From: a virus
Length of the DNA stretch: 39,539 nucleotides
IMG/VR virus record: IMGVR_UViG_3300009320_000054
Span: 1 to 39,539 of that record
Reading direction: 5' to 3' (one strand)
The notes beneath the pieces were generated by a model, which did no database searches, was not told where the DNA came from, and saw nothing but the letters and a program-made list of their open reading frames with translations. The translations under genes were made by a program, and so were the position numbers. The stretch's first letter is position 1, and each line of letters starts with the position of its first letter. Shown here piece by piece: positions 6,417 through 15,167 of this stretch.

Positions 6417-6672
6417 AGACAACTCTAAGGGGGAATGAACAATGTTGTCTGTTAAAGACAACCTTCCTGCCAAAAGCCAAGGCGGGTAGCCAATTGTATC
6501 GCTATCTGGGTTAGCCCGTAGCTAACTATTCTTCCCCTATATACAATAGACGCTATCTGACCAACACTTCATCGCTGTGATCTGCTTAGAGCTGAAGCCC
6601 AATAAATTGACCCACTTGGGCAAGCTCCAGCCGCTTAAAAAATTGCCGAAATAAATTCAGCTCTAAACAGAC
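6417..6672 (-). ncRNA. Candidate structured non-coding RNA, about 250 nt
   Basis: The minus-strand transcript from P2 should begin near 6672 and immediately enters a 15-base-pair stem (6670-6656 with 6596-6582, one G-U pair) around a 59-base internal region. Further hairpins follow: arms 6541-6547 and 6493-6499 (ATTGTAT/ATACAAT) enclosing GTTAGC/GCTAAC (6526-6521 with 6515-6510), then GTTGTCT/AGACAAC (6462-6456 with 6450-6444), with a second possible partner at 6423-6417. A nonamer CGCTATCTG is repeated at 6500-6508 and 6551-6559. No ORF of significance is present and the stretch is more GC-rich than its surroundings. It does not match tRNA, tmRNA, RNase P or 6S RNA features I know. Family unknown. 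Confidence 0.55.
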
Positions 6673-6678
6673 TCTTTA

Positions 6679-6707
6679 ATTATAAAATGTATTCAGATAA
6701 AACACAA
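6679..6707 (-). promoter_or_regulatory. Promoter P2 for the structured RNA
   Basis: Minus strand TTGTGT (6707-6702), 17 bases, TATAAT (6684-6679). The predicted start near 6672 falls one or two bases before the 15-base-pair stem of the RNA candidate, which is how a promoter for a structured RNA would be placed. Same architecture as P1 and P3. Confidence 0.7.
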
Positions 6708-6714
6708 ATTATTC

Positions 6715-6723
6715 TGTGGACAA
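6715..6723 (-). promoter_or_regulatory. DnaA-box-like sequence upstream of P2
   Basis: Minus strand TTGTCCACA, one mismatch from the perfect DnaA box seen before P1. Both copies continue into GAA and end 7-8 bases before the -35 hexamer, so the element and its distance from the promoter are conserved between P1 and P2. Confidence 0.4.
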
Positions 6724-6783
6724 CTATTTCTTTTTGGCTTTTTTCTTCTTTTTTCCTTTTTTACACGGCATAAATTTATTCAT
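6724..6783 (-). CDS. Lysine-rich micropeptide, 19 aa
   Basis: ATG 6783-6781 to TAG 6726-6724. The sequence is MNKFMPCKKGKKKKKAKKK, 12 of 19 residues lysine. Its start overlaps the end of the 40-residue membrane protein. Two similar lysine-rich micropeptides lie at 18006-18086 and 36263-36337. The MP-C/Q-xxG-K start resembles the one at 18086 (MPQGKRRKK). Possibly a DNA- or RNA-binding or virion peptide; alternatively an A-rich tract that happens to be open. The recurrence at module ends raises the odds of a real gene. Confidence 0.45.
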   Translation of the reverse strand: MNKFMPCKKGKKKKKAKKK

Positions 6784-6898
6784 TAGCGACTATTAAAATT
6801 AACCCTAGCATAACTACTCCCACTAAAAACAACCACGGAAACAAGAAACACAACCAACCAAAACCAATAATCGCTAAAATTACTCCTAAAATAGGCAT
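6776..6898 (-). CDS. Small membrane protein, 40 aa
   Basis: ATG 6898-6896, stop 6778-6776. Almost the whole chain is hydrophobic: MPILGVILAIIGFGWLCFLF, then PWLFLVGVVMLGLILIVANE, which gives two short membrane helices turning at the central proline. It is the last gene but one of the late operon, 25 bases after the third ejection protein. It could be a pinholin-like or injection-associated membrane protein. The membrane prediction is strong; the function is open. Confidence 0.6.
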   Translation of the reverse strand: MPILGVILAIIGFGWLCFLFPWLFLVGVVMLGLILIVANE

Positions 6899-6923
6899 AC
6901 TTTTATAGTTATTTATTATACTC

Positions 6924-8615
6924 TTAATCTGGCAATTTTTTTGTAATATCTTCAATACTAAATCCTATTTTAGGATTAAAATCATTTATTCGCTCTTTTA
7001 AATAATTTAATCTTTCTAATTGTGTTGTGTTGGTTGTTTTATTTATAACCCTGTCTGTTTCTTTTAATAATTTACCCAATGCTATTCGCAATTTTGGATT
7101 TAATATTAATTTTTTTGTTCCTAATGTTAATAATCCACCTCCCACTAAAATTACTGCTGCTGCTGGTGCGAAGGTTGCTGCTGCGCCAAGCCCCCCAATA
7201 CCAACTGCCGCTGCAACAGCTTGAACAACTTTATTTTTTGTGCCTAAAACTTTGTCAGCATTTTGTAATATCCGTCTAATAGCTGTATCGGCTTCTTTAG
7301 CTGCCTTTGGTTTAATATTGTCCATCGCATTTAGCAAATTATGCTGTTTTTTTAAAGAATTTTTTACTCCTATTTCAGGGGCTTTTTCATCTAAAAATGT
7401 GTTTAAAGTTCTGCGTATTTCATTATTAGCAGTAGTAAAAGCATTTTCAGAAGCTGCATCAAACGCTTTTGGTTTTTGACCCAAAACCCAATTATCATAT
7501 TCCTTTCTTGCTTTTAAAACAGAAGATGCTTTGCCTGGTTTTTTATCTATTAATTGTTCCATTTTTGTCATTAATTTTCCTGCTGTCCTTTCTGCGTCTC
7601 CCACAATAAGAGGGCTTTCAGCTAAGGTATCTTTTGCTGTTAATAATCTGGCTTTCAATTCTTGTTTTGGAAATATAAAATCTTTTTCTGCAACTAAATT
7701 TTCTAATTTTTTTGTTTCACTTGCGACTTCTCTTTGAATAAAATTAAAGTTTTGCTGAAATGTTTTATTAGAAGATATTTCAGGAATATCCAAAACATAT
7801 TTTTCAATCATTGCTTCTTGTGAGGTTGGCGCAATTTCACTTTTTTTTAAAAGTCCTCGCCCAACTTCTGTTGTTCTTGCAACTTGGGCTTCTTTAACTT
7901 TTTTCATCTGTTCAGGTCTAACCAAAGATCTAATGAACTGTTCCCTTTTTCTTTTAATAGCTGTCTTGCCACTTATTTCTAATGCTTCTCCTGCAACACC
8001 ACCTGTTTTCACTCCAGCCCTAACACCCCTAGCGGCACCTCTAATTCCCATTCCTATGGCTCTTTCTACTGGAAACAATGAAGCTATATTTACTACTGAT
8101 TCTAAATCTTTTGCAGCTCTTGGGTTATTTGATTTCCATTTTTCATAAAATTCCATTCCACGCTGCGCAAGCTCTAAAGCTTCTTGCCCTAAACGACTAT
8201 GTAAAACTGCTAATCCTGCTTTTTTAATTGGATCTTCTATGACATCAGGTGTTATAGCTTTAACAACATCTAAGGCATAACCTAGCCCCACTCCTAAAAT
8301 ATCCCATCCAGCACCAGCGACTTGCCCCACAGTTTGTATTCCTGTTTCAATGGGTGTCAATCCCCTAAAACCTGGCTGTGCTGTTTGTTTAAATGTTTCC
8401 CCGATTACTTTGCCTCTTTCTTTTAATTCATTAGCCAAATTTTTTATTCTACTGGTTCGTGTTACTTTACCTGAAAAGTCGTCAGTTTCAACTCTTTCAT
8501 TTAATCCCTCTACAATATGCCCTCTTTTAATTAATTCAGATAAAATCCCCTTATCAGTAGCTCCAGTAGGTTTTTCTGCTAATAAAGTTGCTAATTGTTC
8601 TTTGCTAAAATACAT
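6924..8615 (-). CDS. Putative ejection (internal virion) protein with C-terminal membrane segment, 563 aa
   Basis: Third of three large proteins in the position where P22-like phages encode their DNA-ejection proteins. It is mainly helical and charged, with a small N-terminal domain (MYFSKEQLATLLAEKPTG), glycine-rich GARGVRAGVKTGG near residue 200, a long coiled helical middle, and a hydrophobic glycine/alanine segment near residues 460-500 (AVGIGGLGAAATFAPAAAVILVGGGLL) suited to enter a membrane. The ATG follows the preceding stop as TAATATG. The role in forming a channel across the host envelope is inferred from position and composition. Confidence 0.6.
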   Translation of the reverse strand: MYFSKEQLATLLAEKPTGATDKGILSELIKRGHIVEGLNERVETDDFSGKVTRTSRIKNLANELKERGKVIGETFKQTAQPGFRGLTPIETGIQTVGQVAGAGWDILGVGLGYALDVVKAITPDVIEDPIKKAGLAVLHSRLGQEALELAQRGMEFYEKWKSNNPRAAKDLESVVNIASLFPVERAIGMGIRGAARGVRAGVKTGGVAGEALEISGKTAIKRKREQFIRSLVRPEQMKKVKEAQVARTTEVGRGLLKKSEIAPTSQEAMIEKYVLDIPEISSNKTFQQNFNFIQREVASETKKLENLVAEKDFIFPKQELKARLLTAKDTLAESPLIVGDAERTAGKLMTKMEQLIDKKPGKASSVLKARKEYDNWVLGQKPKAFDAASENAFTTANNEIRRTLNTFLDEKAPEIGVKNSLKKQHNLLNAMDNIKPKAAKEADTAIRRILQNADKVLGTKNKVVQAVAAAVGIGGLGAAATFAPAAAVILVGGGLLTLGTKKLILNPKLRIALGKLLKETDRVINKTTNTTQLERLNYLKERINDFNPKIGFSIEDITKKLPD

Positions 8616-8616
8616 A

Positions 8617-10656
8617 TTATTTAATTTTATATAAATCTTCTAAATAATCTACATAATTTATTTCATCTATTGAACTTTCTAATGTTAAACCAGAATCAGC
8701 AAATAACTCTTCATAATTTTTGATACCCAACATTCTTTTATAAAATGTTTCTTGATTCCTATTAAATACTTTTCTCAAGCTATTTATTTTAGCTTTGTTT
8801 AATTCTGGAGATTTGCCAATTGAAGGAAATATTGCAGTATATTCTTTGGCTTCAGCTTCTGTAAATGCTGCACCTGAAACAGCTTTTCTGTAAGTTTGAA
8901 TAGCAATGGCTATCTCATTGGCTGTTTCAGCTAAATTACTATCACTAGTTTTCTTTAATATTTTTTCTCTAAACTTCTCAAGGTTTCCTGTTAATAGCCC
9001 CGTCTTACCACCATTATCAATAAATTCATTTAATTTCTGTTCAACATAAGCCAAAGATTGTAAAGCATCATCTCTGCCCGACACACTATTTCTTTCAGTC
9101 GTGTCGGCTTTATCCCTAGCTAAAGTCAACATAAAATCTTTTGCTCCCTCCATATCATCATCTTGTAAATATTCATCTAAAGAATTGCGGTTCGCCTCTC
9201 TATTGGCTGCGCTCATTTTAGTTGAAACTTGTTCAAATGCATTCTTGAAAGCTCCTTCAAATTCACCAGACACACCAACATATCTTAATTTGTCATCAAT
9301 ATCATCTATTGTATAATATTCACCTGTTAAAGGATTTGTTTGTTGCATTAAATCTGTGATTGTTTCTATGTTTTCTGACTTTGTGCCAGCCCTTTTACCA
9401 AAGATTTCAACTGATAAACTTTTAGCAGCCAACTGATCTAATGTTGATAACTTTGTTTCAGGTTTTATTCTACCCAAAATGCTATCTGCATATCGTTTTA
9501 ATTGTTCACTTCCAATAGCACCAGGCGTATTATACGCTTGCACACCTTTATATAAACCATATTTGTCAATCATACCCCTTAATCGTTCTGCCACAAACTT
9601 AATAGCAAATTGTGGGTCTGTCGCTTGTTCTTGTGTGATGTGTGGATGTGCATCAAGATTTATCTGCCCTAACCCCCAGCTATTTTCACCAGGATAGCCA
9701 CTTTTAATACCAGGATCCCAAGTGCCAGCTGATTCGTGATCTATAACAGCTGAAATTAAGCTTGCTGGCACACCTGTTTTTTCTGCCATTGCATCAATCA
9801 TCCATTCAAATTCATCAGGGGTTTGTTCAATAACAGCAGCAGATAAATCTGTTAATTCTGGTAAGATAAAAGGTTCAGTATATGTTCCTGTAATTGGATC
9901 ATATTCATATTTTTTACCATCAATATCTACTAATTTAGATTTTTTTACCTTAGATTGTGCATTAGCTAAATACTTTACACCAGTAGCATCATTTTCATTT
10001 AATATGTCCAATAAATCTTGTGGCACTTCTTGTCCTAATTCTGCAATAGTCATCGCTATAACTAAACTATTTTGATAATTCGCTTCTTGTTTTTCGTCAT
10101 ATTCCTTACGCAAATCCTGCAATTCAGTTAAATTATTTAATGCGATTGTAGCTTGATCTGAATAAATCTCATTCGCTCTACTCAAAGCATCCAAAGCTGA
10201 CATTCCTTTGGCCTCTAATTCAGTTGCTCGTTCTTGTAACCCTTGCATTACTCCACTAGGAGCAAGTTGCCCTAAACTTGTAGAAAATAAACCTAACCCC
10301 AATTTCTCTTGTTCAGGCTGAAATTTAGTCGCCAACTTGTCTCTAACAGAATTTAAAAATGTTTTCTGTGTTCCAGGTTGATACGGTTTATATGCCTCTC
10401 TGGCTCCTGCTAATGCTTCCTGACTAATGTCTTGTCCAAAATACATTAAGGGTTTACCTTCGGGAGTGGTTTGTGTGGGTGCTTCAATTTGCTGCTCATC
10501 TGCATGTCCTGTTTGTTGTAATAAATCTTGCGGTATATCTTTTCCATACACCAATTGATGAAACAAATGCCAATCTTCTGATGTTGATGGCATCTTGCCG
10601 TATTGTTTACCAAACTCACCTAATTTTTGTTTTTCTAATTCAATGTTTCGTGCCAT
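8617..10656 (-). CDS. Ejection protein with lytic transglycosylase (SLT) domain, 679 aa
   Basis: Residues of about 285-400 form a goose-lysozyme-like SLT domain: GVPASLISAVIDHESAG, with the likely catalytic glutamate at about 308, then SWGLGQIN and later YNTPGAIG. SLT enzymes cut the glycan chain of peptidoglycan, and in podoviruses such a domain in an internal protein opens the cell wall during DNA entry. Flanking parts are helical and acidic (N-terminal 280 residues; C-terminal 280 residues with TGNLEKFREKIL). Neighbours are two other large helical proteins, joined by TAATATG starts. Because it sits in the virion block, not the lysis block, I favour entry over final lysis. Confidence 0.8.
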   Translation of the reverse strand: MARNIELEKQKLGEFGKQYGKMPSTSEDWHLFHQLVYGKDIPQDLLQQTGHADEQQIEAPTQTTPEGKPLMYFGQDISQEALAGAREAYKPYQPGTQKTFLNSVRDKLATKFQPEQEKLGLGLFSTSLGQLAPSGVMQGLQERATELEAKGMSALDALSRANEIYSDQATIALNNLTELQDLRKEYDEKQEANYQNSLVIAMTIAELGQEVPQDLLDILNENDATGVKYLANAQSKVKKSKLVDIDGKKYEYDPITGTYTEPFILPELTDLSAAVIEQTPDEFEWMIDAMAEKTGVPASLISAVIDHESAGTWDPGIKSGYPGENSWGLGQINLDAHPHITQEQATDPQFAIKFVAERLRGMIDKYGLYKGVQAYNTPGAIGSEQLKRYADSILGRIKPETKLSTLDQLAAKSLSVEIFGKRAGTKSENIETITDLMQQTNPLTGEYYTIDDIDDKLRYVGVSGEFEGAFKNAFEQVSTKMSAANREANRNSLDEYLQDDDMEGAKDFMLTLARDKADTTERNSVSGRDDALQSLAYVEQKLNEFIDNGGKTGLLTGNLEKFREKILKKTSDSNLAETANEIAIAIQTYRKAVSGAAFTEAEAKEYTAIFPSIGKSPELNKAKINSLRKVFNRNQETFYKRMLGIKNYEELFADSGLTLESSIDEINYVDYLEDLYKIK

Positions 10657-10657
10657 A

Positions 10658-12535
10658 TTATTTTAAAATATTACTTAATGGACCCGCAAAAGTTCCTTTG
10701 TATTGTTCTAATCCTTTCTTTTGTGCTTGCAATCCTGAATATACATCTTGTAATGTTCCCTTGTATTGATATTCACCTGTGCCAATTGTTTCAGGTGTGC
10801 CAGCAGGTAAATATTGTTCTAACCCTGTGCCTGCTATTCCTTCTGTGCCTAAATACCTTAAAGCATTTTTAGCTATTTCTTCCATCTTTTTCTGATATTT
10901 TGCTTTAGAACTTTCTGCCATTAACCTACCTTTCATAGGAGCAATACCCTCTATACCCATTTGTTCGGGTGTCATTGTTAATTCTTTTGCTTTACTAGGC
11001 GCAGGCAATCCTTCTGGGGTTGCTTGTGCAAACGCTGACAATGTTCCCAACTGCCTAATAGCTTCTCCTCCAAAAGTCATTCCTTTGGCTTCAAGATCCT
11101 GTTGTGTCTGCCGAATATTTTCAGCCAACATATAGCTTTGTTGCTGTAATTCAAAAACCCTCTGCTCCATTTCATAATTGATTGTCCCAATAACATCATC
11201 TTGTGCCTGTTGAATTAACTGTTTATAGAATGGGTCAACTTGCCCAGTTTTAATTTTTTCTAAAGCATCCAAAATGTCTTGATCAGTAGCATTTGGATCA
11301 TTAACAGCTTCAACAACTAAATCTTCTAATGACTTGGGAGCTTCTTCCGCAACCCCCCCTTCAACATCCCCTGACACGCCCTCTGTGGGGGTTATTTGGG
11401 GTTTTTCACCACTAACTAGGGGTTTGGTTGGTTCAGCTTCTTTTTCGTCAGGTGCACCAGTTTTGCCGTAATCTTTGTATCCCTGATTTTCAACTAAATC
11501 AGTAACCTCTTCCATTGACCTAATCCATTTATTATCTTGGTCAAAATACTTTCCGTCTTTTATATATAGATATTTTTCTTCTAATTGCGGAACCCCCTCT
11601 TTCGGTTTTCCTTTTTCTCCCCCCAATAAGGATGTCCAACCCTCTGCCATACCCTCATATCCACCAATACTTCCAGAAGTTTTTAAAACTTCCTCTAATG
11701 TTTTACCGACCAATCCATCCAATTCTTCTTGTGTTGCTGGTCTATCATATAAATGCCTAGCCATTCCTTGAATAAAATGAATATTTGCTTTAGCTTGTGG
11801 ATTTGCGTGATATTGCTCCATTATTAAATTACCCAATGCAGTGCCTCTAGTGCCTGTTTCATATCCTTTCTCAAATTTTCCTCCTGCTATTTTTAATTTG
11901 TCATCTTTAATAGATGGTTCAGCTAATTCTTCTTCAGCTGCGCCAATCTCTTTGGCTCCATACTTTTTATACATGTCATACATACTAGAATCGCTTGTGA
12001 TTATCTTTCCGTTGTAGATTAAGTCGGGTTTTGTTTGTGGCTGTTGTGTTTGCTGTTTCCACGCCGCCTTTTCTGCTATATCCATTTGTTTAAGTAATGA
12101 TTGTGTATGAGCATATGCCTGTATGTAATCAGTTTGTTTTAATAGTGATGTGTGTTTGGGATCGTCAACAAACTCCTTAATCGTTCCAAACCCTGCCGCC
12201 TCAAAATCCTGCGAACTTTGTTGAATTGGCTTGAAAAGCCCTTCCGACCACTTAACTCCGCTAGGCGAAATATTCCCAAGTGTATTCAACCCAGACCCAA
12301 CCGCTCCCCACATCATAATTTTATCGCCAGAAATAAATGGAGAGCCAGTAGCTTTCCCCTTGTCTGGGTCAGAAAAAACAGGCAAATCCTTGATTGACTT
12401 TAACTTTTTGTCTGCTTTAATCCCTTCCACTTTTCCTAGAAGTTTCCCACTTGAACCATAAACATTCCCCGTTTTAGGATTAAAAAATTTATTTGCTTGT
12501 AAATTTAGTATCTCGGATTTTTTAAATGTTTTCAT
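10658..12535 (-). CDS. Putative ejection (internal virion) protein, 625 aa
   Basis: First of the three large proteins before the SLT protein. No catalytic motif is visible. It starts MKTFKKSEILNLQANKFFNP, contains a proline/glutamate-rich linker around residues 360-400 (PTKPLVSGEKPQITPTEG), and then a long helical region with many glutamines (QQAQDDVIGTINYEMEQRVFELQQQ). The composition, low cysteine content and position match internal virion proteins of P22-like podoviruses, though a tail-associated role is possible. The ATG lies one base after the previous stop. Confidence 0.55.
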   Translation of the reverse strand: MKTFKKSEILNLQANKFFNPKTGNVYGSSGKLLGKVEGIKADKKLKSIKDLPVFSDPDKGKATGSPFISGDKIMMWGAVGSGLNTLGNISPSGVKWSEGLFKPIQQSSQDFEAAGFGTIKEFVDDPKHTSLLKQTDYIQAYAHTQSLLKQMDIAEKAAWKQQTQQPQTKPDLIYNGKIITSDSSMYDMYKKYGAKEIGAAEEELAEPSIKDDKLKIAGGKFEKGYETGTRGTALGNLIMEQYHANPQAKANIHFIQGMARHLYDRPATQEELDGLVGKTLEEVLKTSGSIGGYEGMAEGWTSLLGGEKGKPKEGVPQLEEKYLYIKDGKYFDQDNKWIRSMEEVTDLVENQGYKDYGKTGAPDEKEAEPTKPLVSGEKPQITPTEGVSGDVEGGVAEEAPKSLEDLVVEAVNDPNATDQDILDALEKIKTGQVDPFYKQLIQQAQDDVIGTINYEMEQRVFELQQQSYMLAENIRQTQQDLEAKGMTFGGEAIRQLGTLSAFAQATPEGLPAPSKAKELTMTPEQMGIEGIAPMKGRLMAESSKAKYQKKMEEIAKNALRYLGTEGIAGTGLEQYLPAGTPETIGTGEYQYKGTLQDVYSGLQAQKKGLEQYKGTFAGPLSNILK

Positions 12536-12536
12536 A

Positions 12537-12764
12537 TTATTTATACTTATCTTTTAATTCTTGTAGTTTATTCCCAGTTAAAATTGTCGTCATTTCTATT
12601 TTATCAGCAACTTTTGTTACTTTTTTTAATTTTTTTATTTTACACGATGGACAAAATTTCTTATTTAATAAATGCGGAAAATAATTATTCATATTTTTTT
12701 CATTTGGTTCAAAGTCCTGTTTATATCCACATTCACAAATCCATGTTTTTATTTTAAATTTCAT
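12537..12764 (-). CDS. Small zinc-ribbon protein, 75 aa
   Basis: Two cysteine pairs, C-x-C (WICECGY, about residues 9-11) and CPSC (about 38-41), make a zinc ribbon; the rest is lysine-rich. The ATG overlaps the TGA of the long fibre gene (ATGA, 12761-12764), so it is coupled to it. Small zinc proteins inside late operons can be regulators or virion components; nothing more can be said here. Confidence 0.6.
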   Translation of the reverse strand: MKFKIKTWICECGYKQDFEPNEKNMNNYFPHLLNKKFCPSCKIKKLKKVTKVADKIEMTTILTGNKLQELKDKYK

Positions 12765-15166
12765 AAAGTTTGTGCGAATGCAAAGTCACTATAAAAATAT
12801 AATTGCGTGTCATTAGCCGCAGTGTCAACTGCGCAAAATTTTATATTTGATGTTGTATCATCTGGTAAATTAGTCGTGTTAATTGCTTTTAAAACACCAT
12901 TTACATACAACTTTACAGACGAGCTTGTTTTAACAATTTTATATGAATTATAATTTGCAACTGTAATACCAGTAAATTCTGTTACTGTTTGAGTTGTTCC
13001 GTCAGCAGTGGATAAATAACTTTTAAAATCAAAGCTACCACCATTCCATACACCATAAACATATATTGCTGCATGATCTGCTGTTCTTCCACCATCTGCA
13101 GGTGGAAAATTATTTGATCCATCATCTACCCCAACATAACATGCACTAGAACTATTGCTATTTCCTTGAACACATTTAAAAATTGAACCAAGAGCAAAAT
13201 CTTTACTAGCATCAACAAAAGCATCTGAATATAACAATGATTGAACCCCTCCGTTTGTTTCAATTTCAACAGTTGCATAATTATATACAATAGTTGCTCC
13301 AACCCCCTTACTTTCGCTCATATCACTTGGGTCTCCAACTTTTCTAATGTTAGTAATGTATTGCTCAACAAAAGCAGAATTGCTTTGTTGTAAAGATGTT
13401 CCTCCCCAGTGCATATAATCAGTATCAGGATCACCAACTCGCAACTCATAATCAGCACCGTCTTTACCTATAAACACACCTGTTCCAGTTAATGGAGCAG
13501 TTGCACTACCAATTAAAATCCGTTCAGTATCAGATTCAAGTTTTACATTATTACTATATAAATCAGTTGCGTTCATTGTCCACCCACCCACTGTTCCAGT
13601 ATCAAATACACAATTCTTACCACTCATTGATAGCGTTAAAATAGATGTCGCTGTAATTGTGTTTGTATAAATATCGCCTCCGTCTATTTTGGTTGTATCA
13701 GCACCAGCTGCCCAACCAGCTACATTTGCTGCCGCCAATCCACTTACCAACGCCGTATCAGCTGCCGTATTACTCCCTGTAACATCAGCTCCTGCCTCTG
13801 CTGGTGCATTAGTCAAATTCAAAGCGTCTACATTCGCTTCATCAACAGTAACCAAATCACCTCCATCACTAAAATTCGCGATTCCTGAACTTGTTGCCCC
13901 TACTGTAATTACTCCTGTAATAGTAGCTGATGTTGCCACTAACGCCCCTGCTTCAGTTACATAAAATGGCGCAGACGCTGGCGTTGTATGTCCTGCCCAA
14001 AACCTTATGTCATCACCGCCCGTAACAGCAGAAGACATACCCATTGTACCAGCGGTATCAGTAAGTGAAGTTGCGCCCATAGTAAACCCACCAATTGAAC
14101 CAGTATCAAAAGTGGCGTTTTTACCACTTATATTCATTGTCAAAATCTCTGCACCCGTGATAGTTGTTGCAGCTATCTCATTAGCTGTAACTGTGTTCGC
14201 TACAATCTCTGTTGCTGACACTGACCTAGCCATTATATTCGCTCCGTCTATATTTGCCTCTTCATCACCAAATTTAAAGAAAGTTGCTTCATTTGCTTGA
14301 TTCTCTGCCACTGCAACCAATATCTTATTTAAACCAAAAGCATCTGAACGAGTTGTAGAAGTTTGAAAAACTGTTGTGCTAGCACCTGAATCAAAATAAA
14401 CATATGTTTTAGCTGCCATGTTGCCTGTATTCGCCCCCGTAATAGCAAATGTTTGTCCACTTCCAGTTGTTAATGTTCCACTTGCCCATGCCACTGTATC
14501 AGCGTCAGTAACAGTAAATGCTCCATCATATGTCCAACCTTGAATAGTCAAAATTGACCCAGATTGCAAATCTGTCATTGTAACATTACTTGATAAAGTA
14601 ATAGATTGAAACTTTGCTACACCAGTGTTGAGAATATAAGCAGTAGCATTGTCTGGGTCAGCTGTCCAGTTTGTGTTAGTGCATCCCCACCAAGTATCCG
14701 CTGTAGTATCAACATGAAAACTGTTAGCAGTCGTGTCTTGGTCAGGTATATGAATACTGCCAGCCACCAAAGTTCCAGAAATTACAACCCCTGTTCCCTC
14801 AACATAACTAAAATAATCACCACCACTATCACCAAAATAAACTTTCACTTTATCACTATCACTGTCGTCCATTCCAATTAAAATACCGCCAGTTGCTGTC
14901 CAAGTTGTAGCATCAAATGTTCCTGCCCCAAGATAAACATCACCTTCTGTTGCCGTTACACCCAAAACAATTTCCTGTGAATTAATAGTTCCTGCCCTCA
15001 ACTTATCTACAGTCAATTCAGAAATTTTTTGTCCACTAATACCTGTATCAGGAAACACGCTTTCAGAATCAACTATCTGTGGAATCAATGATGGAAACTC
15101 ATCCAATACTAATCGTTCACCGTTCTCATCAAACCCAAAATCACTTAGTTTTGTAATTCTTGCCAT
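12761..15166 (-). CDS. Long tail fibre or spike protein, 801 aa
   Basis: Rich in Thr, Ser, Ala, Gly and Asp with repeated short beta-strands. Repeating blocks include LTMNISGKNATFDTGSIGGFTMGA and a near copy LTLSMSGKNCVFDTGTVGGW about 160 residues later, typical of trimeric fibre shafts. The N-terminus (MARITKLSDFGFDENGERLVL) is the likely virion anchor. The last 170 residues look like a lectin-type beta-sandwich (YKIVKTSSSVKLYVNGVLKAI), the probable receptor-binding tip. It lies next to the tail hub genes. Its start joins the previous TAG stop as TAGTATG. Host-binding role is inferred. Confidence 0.65.
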   Translation of the reverse strand: MARITKLSDFGFDENGERLVLDEFPSLIPQIVDSESVFPDTGISGQKISELTVDKLRAGTINSQEIVLGVTATEGDVYLGAGTFDATTWTATGGILIGMDDSDSDKVKVYFGDSGGDYFSYVEGTGVVISGTLVAGSIHIPDQDTTANSFHVDTTADTWWGCTNTNWTADPDNATAYILNTGVAKFQSITLSSNVTMTDLQSGSILTIQGWTYDGAFTVTDADTVAWASGTLTTGSGQTFAITGANTGNMAAKTYVYFDSGASTTVFQTSTTRSDAFGLNKILVAVAENQANEATFFKFGDEEANIDGANIMARSVSATEIVANTVTANEIAATTITGAEILTMNISGKNATFDTGSIGGFTMGATSLTDTAGTMGMSSAVTGGDDIRFWAGHTTPASAPFYVTEAGALVATSATITGVITVGATSSGIANFSDGGDLVTVDEANVDALNLTNAPAEAGADVTGSNTAADTALVSGLAAANVAGWAAGADTTKIDGGDIYTNTITATSILTLSMSGKNCVFDTGTVGGWTMNATDLYSNNVKLESDTERILIGSATAPLTGTGVFIGKDGADYELRVGDPDTDYMHWGGTSLQQSNSAFVEQYITNIRKVGDPSDMSESKGVGATIVYNYATVEIETNGGVQSLLYSDAFVDASKDFALGSIFKCVQGNSNSSSACYVGVDDGSNNFPPADGGRTADHAAIYVYGVWNGGSFDFKSYLSTADGTTQTVTEFTGITVANYNSYKIVKTSSSVKLYVNGVLKAINTTNLPDDTTSNIKFCAVDTAANDTQLYFYSDFAFAQTL

Positions 15167-15167
15167 A

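Noticed and set aside
6417-6672. tmRNA, RNase P or 6S RNA identity for the structured RNA
   Set aside because: No tRNA-like acceptor or tag ORF, no conserved RNase P core, and no 6S-type central bubble could be found. It is left as unclassified.
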